Below, piece after piece: positions 57,520 through 64,000 of a stretch of 64,000 nucleotides of DNA (positions are counted from its first letter, which is position 1; each line of letters opens with the position of its first letter). Source of the stretch: Pseudorhodobacter ferrugineus DSM 5888. Lineage in GTDB: Bacteria; Pseudomonadota; Alphaproteobacteria; Rhodobacterales; Rhodobacteraceae. The notes under the pieces are model-generated. The model saw nothing but the letters and a program-made list of their open reading frames with translations. It was not told the origin of the DNA and made no database searches. Position numbers and translations under genes: made by a program. The stretch is from contig NZ_ATVN01000012.1 of assembly GCF_000420745.1 (NCBI RefSeq), positions 44,127 to 108,126 of the forward strand, in the 5' to 3' direction.

Positions 57520-58933
57520 ACCGGGCGACCCTGCTGCAACGATGCAGTTTATCGAAAACCGGACATATGACGAGATTGCGGTTGGCGATCATGCCGAACT
57601 CACGCGCAGGCTGAAACCGCAGGATATCGAACTGTTTGCGGTGATGTCGGGGGATGTGAACCCCGCGCATGTGGATGCGGATTATGCCAAGGACGACATG
57701 TTCCACGGGATTATTGCCCACGGAATGTGGGGGGCTGCGTTGATTTCGGCTGTGCTTGGCACCGAACTGCCGGGGCCGGGGACGATCTTTCTGGACCAGA
57801 GCCTGAAATTTGAGGCCCCAGTCGGTCTGGGCGATACCGTCACCGTGCGGGTCGAGGTGACGGAAAAGCAGGACAAGGGCCGCCTGCTGTTGGCCTGCAC
57901 TTGCCTCAATCAACACGGCAAGATGGTGATCGAAGGTGTCGCCCGCGTCATCGCGCCGCGCGAAAAGGTGCGCCGCCCGCGTGTGGTGCTGCCCGAGGTG
58001 CATCTGCATGTGCAAGGCGCGCAATACGCACGGCTGATCGCAGCGACCGAGGCTTTGGATCCGGTGCGCACCGCTGTCGTGCATCCCTGCGACGCGCTGT
58101 CGTTGACGGGCGCGCTAGAGGCGGCGGATCAGGGCATGATCGTGCCGGTTCTGGTCGGGCCGCGTGCCAGGATTGAGGCCGCCGCAGATCAGGCGGGGCG
58201 CAATCTGGAAGGCTTTGAAATCCTTGATACTCCCCACAGCCACGCCGCTGCCGCCGCCGCCGTGGCACTGGTGCGGGCGGGGACGGTGGCGGCTCTGATG
58301 AAGGGGTCGTTGCACACCGATGAGTTGATGGAGGCTGTCATCGACGCCAGCCTTGGCCTGCGGTGCGAACGGCGAATGAGCCATGTCTATGTGCTTGATG
58401 TGCCAACCTACCCCAAGCCGCTGCTGATCACCGATGCGGCGATCAACATCCAGCCCGACCTGGGCGTCAAGCGCGACATCGTGCAAAACGCCATCGACCT
58501 TGCGCAGGCTTTGGGGATCGCGCGCCCCAAGGTCGCGATCCTGTCAGCGGTCGAGACGGTCAACCCCCGCATGCCTTCGACCCTTGATGCAGCGGCGCTG
58601 TGCAAGATGGCCGACCGGGGCCAGATCACGGGTGGGGTTCTTGACGGGCCGCTGGCGTTTGACAATGCGATCTCACCAGTGGCTGCGGCCGCCAAGGGGA
58701 TCGTGTCCGAGGTCGCGGGTGCGGCCGATATCCTAGTCGCCCCCGATCTGGAATCCGTGAACATGATGGCCAAGCAGTTGATCTATCTGGCGGGTGCCGA
58801 TGCGGCGGGGATCGTGCTGGGCGCAAGAGTGCCGATCATCCTGACCAGCCGCGCCGACAGTGCAACCGCGCGCCTTGCCTCTTGTGCGCTGGCGCAGCTT
58901 TTCATCAGCCACCAGAAGCCGCTTGTGCCATGA
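57506..58933 (+). CDS. Bifunctional MaoC-like hydratase / phosphate acyltransferase
   Basis: 475-residue fusion. Residues 1-155 form a MaoC hot-dog hydratase (LFAVMSGDVNPAHVDADYAK with catalytic Asp/His, then GIIAHGMWGAALISAVLGTE). Residues 165-475 are a phosphate acetyl/butyryltransferase (LVGPRARIEAAADQAGRNLE, MKGSLHTDELMEAVIDASLG, VNPRMPSTLDAAALCKMADR). It can convert acyl-CoA plus phosphate into acyl phosphate for the kinase encoded next. ATG at 57506 follows ACGGAGG and overlaps fabI by 14 bases; the longer frame is within fabI. Confidence 0.92.
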   Translation: MFAHEPGDPAATMQFIENRTYDEIAVGDHAELTRRLKPQDIELFAVMSGDVNPAHVDADYAKDDMFHGIIAHGMWGAALISAVLGTELPGPGTIFLDQSLKFEAPVGLGDTVTVRVEVTEKQDKGRLLLACTCLNQHGKMVIEGVARVIAPREKVRRPRVVLPEVHLHVQGAQYARLIAATEALDPVRTAVVHPCDALSLTGALEAADQGMIVPVLVGPRARIEAAADQAGRNLEGFEILDTPHSHAAAAAAVALVRAGTVAALMKGSLHTDELMEAVIDASLGLRCERRMSHVYVLDVPTYPKPLLITDAAINIQPDLGVKRDIVQNAIDLAQALGIARPKVAILSAVETVNPRMPSTLDAAALCKMADRGQITGGVLDGPLAFDNAISPVAAAAKGIVSEVAGAADILVAPDLESVNMMAKQLIYLAGADAAGIVLGARVPIILTSRADSATARLASCALAQLFISHQKPLVP

Positions 58934-60135
58934 GCGATGCCATCCTTGTGCTGAACGCGGGTTCCTCCAGCCTGAAATTCGCGGTCTTTACCGGCAATGA
59001 GGACATACTTGCCCCGGCAATGCGCGGCAAGATCGCAGGCATCGGGACCGATCCCATGTTTTCGGCGCAGAATAGCGCGGGGGGCACGGTTCCCGACGAC
59101 TTCCCGCCGATGGATCGTGGCACGGGCCTTGATCGTCTGATCCCCACCTTGCTTGACTGGGTGCAGGCCCACTCGGGCGGCATTACCCTCAGCGCTGTTG
59201 GGCACCGCGTGGTGCATGGCGGGCAGCATCATGCCGCACCTGCGCGTGTCACCGATGCGCTGTTGGCCGACCTTGCAGCGCTGGTCGCGCTGGCCCCCTT
59301 GCATCAGCCGCACAATCTGGCGGCCATCCGCTCGGTCGCCGCGTTGTTGCCTGATCTGCCGCAGGTCGCCTGCTTTGATACCAGCTTTCACCGAACCCAA
59401 AGCAGGCTGGCGCAGCTTTTTGCCTTGCCCCGTGCTATGGCGGACGATGGCATCCTGCGTTACGGCTTTCACGGCCTGTCCTATGACTACATTGCCAGTG
59501 CCCTTCCCAACAATTTGGGTCAGGGCGGGAATGGGCGGGTTATCGTCTGCCATTTGGGCAACGGGGCCAGCCTTTGCGCCATGAAGGACCGCCAGAGTGT
59601 GGCGACCAGCATGGGATTTACCGCGCTGGACGGGCTGGTGATGGGAACCCGCTGCGGCACGCTGGACCCCGGTGTTGTGCTTTACCTTTTGGACAAAGGC
59701 TGGGGCGCAGAGGCAATCACACAGCTGCTTTACCAAGAGTCTGGCCTGCTGGGCGTATCAGGCATCAGCAGTGATATGGCCATTCTGGAGGCCAGCACCG
59801 CCCCACAGGCGCAAGAGGCGATAGACCTGTTTTGCTATCGCGCTGCCAGCCAGTTGGCGGCCCTTGTGCCTGCCCTTGGCGGGTTGGACGCGATTGTCTT
59901 CACGGCGGGCATCGGCGAGAAATCCGCACGGGTGCGCAGGGGCATATGTGCGCAGTTGCACTGGATGGGCGTGGACCTCGACACAGGCGCCAACGAAAGC
60001 CACGCCACCCGCATCAGCCCACCAGACTCGACTATTGATGTGCTGATCATCCCGACGAATGAAGAAGCCGTCATTGCGCGCGCCACGCTGGCGCTGATCA
60101 GCCCTGTTTCCCCAACCAAAGCCGCCCAGGCCTGA
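58930..60135 (+). CDS. ackA: Acetate/propionate kinase
   Basis: 401-residue ASKHA-fold kinase making ATP from acetyl (or propionyl) phosphate. Signatures: VLNAGSSSLKFAVF at the N-terminus, YGFHGLSYDYI, VCHLGNGASLCAMKDRQSVA, GTRCGTLDPGV and the C-terminal FTAGIGEKSARVRRGIC. The ATG overlaps the phosphotransacetylase stop by four bases, so both steps of acetyl-CoA to acetate are co-translated, giving substrate-level ATP. Confidence 0.95.
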   Translation: MSDAILVLNAGSSSLKFAVFTGNEDILAPAMRGKIAGIGTDPMFSAQNSAGGTVPDDFPPMDRGTGLDRLIPTLLDWVQAHSGGITLSAVGHRVVHGGQHHAAPARVTDALLADLAALVALAPLHQPHNLAAIRSVAALLPDLPQVACFDTSFHRTQSRLAQLFALPRAMADDGILRYGFHGLSYDYIASALPNNLGQGGNGRVIVCHLGNGASLCAMKDRQSVATSMGFTALDGLVMGTRCGTLDPGVVLYLLDKGWGAEAITQLLYQESGLLGVSGISSDMAILEASTAPQAQEAIDLFCYRAASQLAALVPALGGLDAIVFTAGIGEKSARVRRGICAQLHWMGVDLDTGANESHATRISPPDSTIDVLIIPTNEEAVIARATLALISPVSPTKAAQA

Positions 60136-60145
60136 TCTGCATCAG
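60132..60145. promoter_or_regulatory. FNR-like palindrome behind ackA
   Basis: CTGAT-CTGC-ATCAG, a perfect half-site palindrome with eight of ten matches to TTGAT-N4-ATCAA (both deviations symmetric). It overlaps the ackA stop and lies 68 bases upstream of the next gene. Confidence 0.45.
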
Positions 60146-60212
60146 CCCGGTGACAGGAATTCCGGTCTATCCTTGCAAGATCGGTCCAACACCGGTCAGC
60201 AAGGAGTCTGCG

Positions 60213-60629
60213 ATGGCACTTTCCATGACCCAGTTCACCCATGATCCCACCTATGCGCCCTTTCTGACGGCTGCGGTTGGTGCGGATGAGACAGGCGCAA
60301 AGGTATCCGTCCTGTCAATGCTGGCCCGGCTTGATATCGATCCATGGGTCGAGGCAGCCAAACTGGCGCATCTGCAAGACGCCCCTGCACGCCAAAGGCT
60401 GGAGGGGTTGCTGACGCGGTTCACCGACGTGCCGACACTTGCGTCGGATCAGGGCCGGGTCGCCTTGGAAATCCTGGCACTTCTGCCCAGTCACGCCCCG
60501 GCGGCAAGGCCGGTGGCCAAACCCGGATCCGATCCATTGACGATTCCACCAGCGGGCGCGCCGATTTACTGGATTATCGCGACAGTGCTTGTCCTCGGCT
60601 GGATCGCGTCGCTGGCGCAAGGAAACTGA
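60213..60629 (+). CDS. Unknown membrane-anchored small protein
   Basis: 138 residues. I do not recognise a domain. The N-terminal 95 residues look helical (VLSMLARLDIDPWVEAAKLA, ALEILALLPSHAPAARPVAK), then a Pro-rich spacer and a single C-terminal transmembrane helix (APIYWIIATVLVLGWIASLA) facing the membrane like a tail anchor. The ATG at 60213 has AAGGAG at good spacing. It is preceded by an FNR-like palindrome and follows the acetate kinase gene, so it may belong to the same stress island. Confidence 0.7.
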   Translation: MALSMTQFTHDPTYAPFLTAAVGADETGAKVSVLSMLARLDIDPWVEAAKLAHLQDAPARQRLEGLLTRFTDVPTLASDQGRVALEILALLPSHAPAARPVAKPGSDPLTIPPAGAPIYWIIATVLVLGWIASLAQGN

Positions 60630-60680
60630 AACGTCCGACCCGCCGCAGACTTCGGATTTCATCTGTGAAAGGTGCCTGAC

Positions 60681-61028
60681 ATGACCACAGACAACACATT
60701 ATGGGAGATGGAGGAACGCTTCTGGACCCAAGGCGCTGATGCTGCGCGCCATATGACCGCAAAGGATGCGGTTTTCGTCTATCCGTATCCTGCAGGGATC
60801 CTCCGCGGCGAGACGCTTTGGCGCGAGGCAGATGTGGCGCAACGCTGGCGGTCGGTCGTGATGTCTGATCGGCATCTTTCAAGGTTGGGTGCCATCGCCG
60901 TGCTGACCTACGGCGTTTCCGCCGAACGCGGCGACGCGCCGATCTACACGGCACTCTGCACCTCGACCTATGTGAAAGACGACACCAAATGGCTGCGCCT
61001 GACGCATCAGCAAACCCCGGTGGGGTAA
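60681..61028 (+). CDS. SnoaL/DUF4440-like (NTF2 fold) protein
   Basis: 115-residue protein resembling the NTF2-fold/DUF4440 group: an N-terminal helix (TLWEMEERFWTQGADAARHM), then beta strands including VFVYPYPAGILRG and the C-terminal TSTYVKDDTKWLRLTHQQTP typical of these domains. Members range from isomerases to unknowns; no catalytic assignment is possible. I use the ATG at 60681 with AAAGG upstream; an in-frame GTG lies three codons earlier. It follows the unknown membrane protein by 51 bases and may be co-transcribed. Confidence 0.72.
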   Translation: MTTDNTLWEMEERFWTQGADAARHMTAKDAVFVYPYPAGILRGETLWREADVAQRWRSVVMSDRHLSRLGAIAVLTYGVSAERGDAPIYTALCTSTYVKDDTKWLRLTHQQTPVG

Positions 61029-61172
61029 AGGGTGGCTATGCGGACTGTCCGCTTCGAGCCCGAAGTGACTGATGCTGCAGTGTGTTTGAACGTCGGCTAT
61101 CGCTCGACGGCCAAAAACCTTCAACAACCAGTTTGGTATTAAAAGGGGTTTGCGGGAGCCGAAAGCTAATCC

Positions 61173-62657
61173 GTTCGCCCTGAACAACACCCATACCGTT
61201 GATTTTACGATGAAAAGCCGCGTTTTTTCTCGCCATGACCTGCAGGGTTTTGTATGATTTGCGGTGAAACCCTGCAATTTTGGTTCTGCCCATGAAGCAC
61301 CGTTCTCGCCCTGCCGAACAGGATGATCTGCTGCGTCCGCGACTGGTCGACATGATCGACCCGCGGCACGAGCTGGTGAAGCTTGCAGCCCTGATCGACT
61401 GGGAGGTGTTCGAGCGGGAATGGTCGGGGTTCTTTCCATCGGGCAAAGGCCGAGCGGCCACGCCGCCGCGCCTGGTCGCGGGGTTGTTCTACCTCCAGCA
61501 TGCCTATCGGTTGTCGGACGAGGCGGTAGTCGCCCGCTGGGTCGAAAATCCCTATTACCAGCACCTCAGCGGCGAGACCTTTTTCCAGCACAAGCTGCCA
61601 ATTGACCCATCGTCGCGGACGCGTTGGCGCAAGCGCATCGGCGAAGAGGGCGTGGAGTGGCTGCTGACCCAGACAATCCTGGCCGGGCAGAAATCCGGCG
61701 CGATCAATGAGGACAGCGCCAAGCGCGTGGCGGTGGATACCACCGTGATGGAGAAGAATATTCCCTATCCGACGGACTCCCGGCTTTACGAGCGGGCACG
61801 CGATCAACTGGTCGCCCTGGCGCAAGAGGCCGGGGTGGAACTGCGGCAATCCTACGCCCGCCTTGCGCCGCGACTGGCGCTGCAGGTTGGTCGCTATGCC
61901 CATGCAAAACAGTTCAAGCGCATGCGCAAGGCATTGAAAAAGCTGAAAGGCTATACTGGTAGGGTCATGCGTGACCTCCGCCGTCACCTGCAGGATATCC
62001 CCGAGGGTAGCCTGCGGGATCGCATCATTGCCAAACTCGCCCTTGTCTCGCAGCTGCTGCACCAGGCACCCAAGGGGGCCGACAAGATCTATGCCCTGCA
62101 CGAACCCGAAGTGGATTGCATATCCAAGGGCAAGGCCCGGGTGCGCTATGAATTCGGCTGCAAGGTCAGCATTACCACCACGCTGGACGAAGGCTTCGTG
62201 GTCGGCATGCGCAGCTTTCCGGGCAACCCTTACGACGGCCACACCCTGAGGCAAGCGCTGGAACAGGTAGCCATCCTTACCGATCAGCGCCCCGACCTCG
62301 CCGTCGTCGATCGTGGATACCGCGGCCACGGCGTTGAGGCGACCCGTGTCCTGATCAGCGGCACAAGGCGCGGGTTGACGCCGAAACTGATCGCAGACCT
62401 CCGTCGTCGCAGCGCCATCGAAGCCGAGATCGGCCACATGAAAACCGATGGCCGCCTGTCGCGATGCCCGTTAAAGGCACACTCGGCGACACCCTCTTTG
62501 CCGTCCTCTGCGCCTGCGGCCACAACATCCGAAAGATCCTTGCCCACCTCCGGGCTTGGCTTGCCTGGATGTTCGCCGCCATCATCGCCGCCCAAACAGA
62601 TCCAGATGAGCAGCGTCAGCTGCTCTCAGCAGCCTGAAAGCTTTGTTCAGGGCGAAC
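61173..62657 (+). mobile_element. IS5-family insertion sequence
   Basis: 15-bp terminal inverted repeats GTTCGCCCTGAACAA at 61173-61187 and its complement at 62643-62657. TAATCC flanks both sides (61167-61172 and 62658-62663), a candidate target duplication longer than usual for the family. It contains one transposase gene with a late frameshift. Confidence 0.85.
61292..62637 (+). pseudogene. IS5-family transposase with C-terminal frameshift
   Basis: DDE transposase with N-terminal DUF772-like region (DDLLRPRLVDMIDPRHELVK and LVAGLFYLQHAYRLSDEAVV). The catalytic residues are visible: Asp in VAVDTTVMEK, Asp in AVVDRGYRGHG and Glu in AIEAEIGHMKTDG. After RLSRCPLK (about 62478) the expected ending (GTLGDTLFAVLCACGHNIRK to LLSAA) is in another frame, as if one base were lost; the original frame instead continues to 62704. 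The catalytic core is complete, so activity cannot be excluded. Confidence 0.8.
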
Positions 62658-62858
62658 TAATCCCTTTACCACCGTTCCCAAAAGGAGGGTTTCGGGAAAG
62701 GTAGCGAGTAGCAAGAATGGTCCGAATGCAGCACTGGGTTCGAATGGCGACTTCTCAACTAAAATGGGCTGTGAACCTTAGCGTGATGCTGTAAGTTGAA
62801 AAGGCAAGCAAATTCCAATTCCTCTGCTTGGAGCTGTAAGATGCGTATCTTTTTGTAT

Positions 62859-62895
62859 ACTTTACTTTACTTTACTTGGCTTGGCTTGGCTTGGC
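62859..62895 (+). repeat. Compound pentanucleotide microsatellite in a leader sequence
   Basis: Three units of ACTTT plus ACTT, running directly into four units of TTGGC. It encodes the hydrophobic leader of the following gene. Each unit gained or lost changes the frame between the ATG at 62841 and the long frame. Confidence 0.85.
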
Positions 62896-63721
62896 ATTAG
62901 CCCTTACACTTTTTTTCAAAACAATTTCCTCAGACAAAAAGGGACTCGCGCAAGATTGGAATACACTTTGCCGGATACGAGATTGTAGTCAATTTCCAAT
63001 GGGGTATATGACTTACGAAGTGGATGGTTCAAATTATTACTTTCCAGCCTACGGCAGCTTTTTTGGAGTTCTTCCAATTGGTATAAAGGCAAAAGAGTCC
63101 TGGTTTAGCAAGAACTACTCAACTGGTTCAGGTTGTTGCACAGTTTGGTGGAATCTCAGTTTTGACTTGTATCTTGAAACTGGACCTGACAATCGAATTG
63201 AAAGGGGCTTTGGACTGGTTAATGAGTACACTGATCTTGCACGTTTTGGCTATGGCGCACGGGATGAACTTCCCAATCTATTCGGGATATCGACGGGTCA
63301 TCCTTCCGGGCCGTTAAGATACCTCGACTTTTATATTTCTAGTAGAAATAGCCAACTGGACAAGTTTCGGTTGGAAAACCTTCTACCTGCCGCCCAGATC
63401 ACTGGGAACAGCAAACGCACTTGGGTGTCGACGGACATGTTGTCATCAATGGACTTTGAGAGTTTTAACGATGCATTTTGGGTTATAGAAGATAATCGGT
63501 ATCTTGAGTCCCCGGGAGGATGGACGTTTAACGGCCTCGTGGTGGTGTCCAAGTTCCCGATATTGAATGATCGGCATGTCTACGGTCGTTGCGACATCAG
63601 CTGCAGCTTCTCTTCACTGAAATTTCCTGATGAAGTCGACAATGAAGAGCCTCTTCTCACAGTCGAGATGCATGGGGCGGATATCGACGTTCTAGGTTCA
63701 GGACTCATAACCAGAATATGA
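62876..63721 (+). CDS. Unknown exported or membrane-anchored protein, candidate phase-variable, 3' end replaced by an IS
   Basis: I do not recognise this protein. The long frame from TTG 62876 encodes 281 residues with an N-terminal hydrophobic segment (LGLALALTLFF) followed by a polar, cysteine-containing domain (CRIRDCSQFPMGYMTYEVDG, GSGCCTVWWNLSFDLY). The only ATG with a Shine-Dalgarno (GGAG, 62841) is out of frame and stops at 62898. Deleting one five-base repeat unit would join it to the long frame, giving MRIFLYTLLYFTWLGLALAL, a good signal or anchor sequence. The last nine residues (LGSGLITRI) come from the IS end at 63692, so the C-terminus is truncated. AT-richer than neighbours, suggesting transfer. 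Confidence 0.6.
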   Translation: MAWLGLALALTLFFKTISSDKKGLAQDWNTLCRIRDCSQFPMGYMTYEVDGSNYYFPAYGSFFGVLPIGIKAKESWFSKNYSTGSGCCTVWWNLSFDLYLETGPDNRIERGFGLVNEYTDLARFGYGARDELPNLFGISTGHPSGPLRYLDFYISSRNSQLDKFRLENLLPAAQITGNSKRTWVSTDMLSSMDFESFNDAFWVIEDNRYLESPGGWTFNGLVVVSKFPILNDRHVYGRCDISCSFSSLKFPDEVDNEEPLLTVEMHGADIDVLGSGLITRI

Positions 63722-64000
63722 CGGTTGCAGCGAGTGCAATTGCTGACAGGAATACCTTTGGACAGCGGTCGTAGCGGGTTGCGACGCGTCGCCAATCTTT
63801 GAGCCTGCCAAACATTCTTTCGATGCGGTTGCGGCGTTTGTAACGGCGCTTGTCGTATCGAATGGTCTTGTTGCGTGATTTGCGACCTGGGATACAGGGC
63901 CTTGTACCCCTTTCTGACAAGGCTTCGCGGAACCAGTCGGCATCATAGCCTCGATCTGCAAGCAGCCATTCTGCATTTGGCAAACTGCTCAGCAAAGCCA
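63692..64000 (-). mobile_element. IS5-family (IS427-like) element, cut by the window end
   Basis: The terminal sequence CTAGGTTCAGGAC at 63692 matches the ends of the element at 39393-41881. It contains the C-terminal part of the transposase on the minus strand and continues beyond the window. Confidence 0.8.
63705..64000 (-). CDS. IS5-family (IS427 group) transposase, C-terminal part
   Basis: Ninety-eight C-terminal residues of a DDE transposase, open through the window edge. It contains the second Asp (WLLADRGYDADWF) and the Glu region (YKRRNRIERMFGRLKDWRRV), with the typical ending AIALAATVIFWL. It is closely similar to, but not the same as, the copy ending at 40355 (for example SERGTRPCIPG versus KDKGIKPCIPG), so the two are related elements rather than recent duplicates. 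No palindromic insertion is present in the visible part. Confidence 0.88.
   Translation of the reverse strand, partial: ALLSSLPNAEWLLADRGYDADWFREALSERGTRPCIPGRKSRNKTIRYDKRRYKRRNRIERMFGRLKDWRRVATRYDRCPKVFLSAIALAATVIFWL

Overview
The window reads as an alphaproteobacterial chromosome, most likely a Rhodobacteraceae (Roseobacter-group) bacterium. The basis is high GC, four-base ATGA/GTGA gene overlaps, a heterotetrameric sarcosine oxidase operon, the yfgM-bamB-der block, a ccmI-ruvX-DUF1289 block, an Atm1-type exporter and a cydAB pair with a DUF2474 small subunit. No rRNA, convincing tRNA or CRISPR array was seen.

Layout. 0-6 kb: a peptide/oligosaccharide-type ABC importer (binding protein cut by the window edge, two permeases, fused double ATPase); the second permease is frameshifted in its ATPase-coupling loop. 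6-10 kb: der, bamB and a YfgM-like protein on the minus strand. 10-16 kb: a two-gene RND efflux system with an unusually long pump, then an RTX-repeat protein with a decayed IS3-family element directly behind it. 17.7-23.3 kb: Atm1-like exporter, LysM protein, LOG-family hydrolase, RarD permease and Fe superoxide dismutase. 23.4-28.6 kb: soxBDAG for sarcosine oxidation. 28.9-32.8 kb: ccmI, ruvX, DUF1289 protein, TauE/SafE permease and dusA. Beside the 5' end of dusA lies a tyrosine recombinase with a premature stop, a likely relic of a dusA-targeting island. 34.6-38.8 kb: CIA30-like and DsrE-like proteins, cydAB plus a 34-aa DUF2474 protein, and a divergent NsrR-like Rrf2 regulator.

38.8-42.0 kb is a graveyard: a broken methyltransferase, an IS5-family (IS427-like) element and an IS110-family element apparently nested inside it. 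Their transposase genes carry four copies of a roughly 40-bp element with constant flanks and a variable hairpin (CCCCTCTC, hairpin, TGCCGGGCA). I do not recognise this element.

42.0-61.0 kb looks like one functional island: cbpMA chaperones, a DevBCA/MacAB-like exporter, small stress-type membrane proteins, a complete N-type ATPase operon (atpDCQRBEFAG, no separate delta subunit, b subunit with a delta-like tail), PHA synthase, FabI, a MaoC-phosphotransacetylase fusion and acetate kinase. FNR-like boxes (CTGAT-N4-ATCAA or close variants) lie in four intergenic regions of this island. I infer a low-oxygen or energy-stress regulon that converts acetyl-CoA into acetate plus ATP or into polyester, with the ATPase managing ion gradients.

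61.0-64.0 kb is again mobile: an IS5-family element, then an AT-richer unknown gene whose hydrophobic leader is encoded by a pentanucleotide repeat. The best ATG is currently out of frame and would be restored by loss of one repeat unit, so it is a candidate phase-variable gene. Its 3' end is cut by another IS5-family element that runs off the window.
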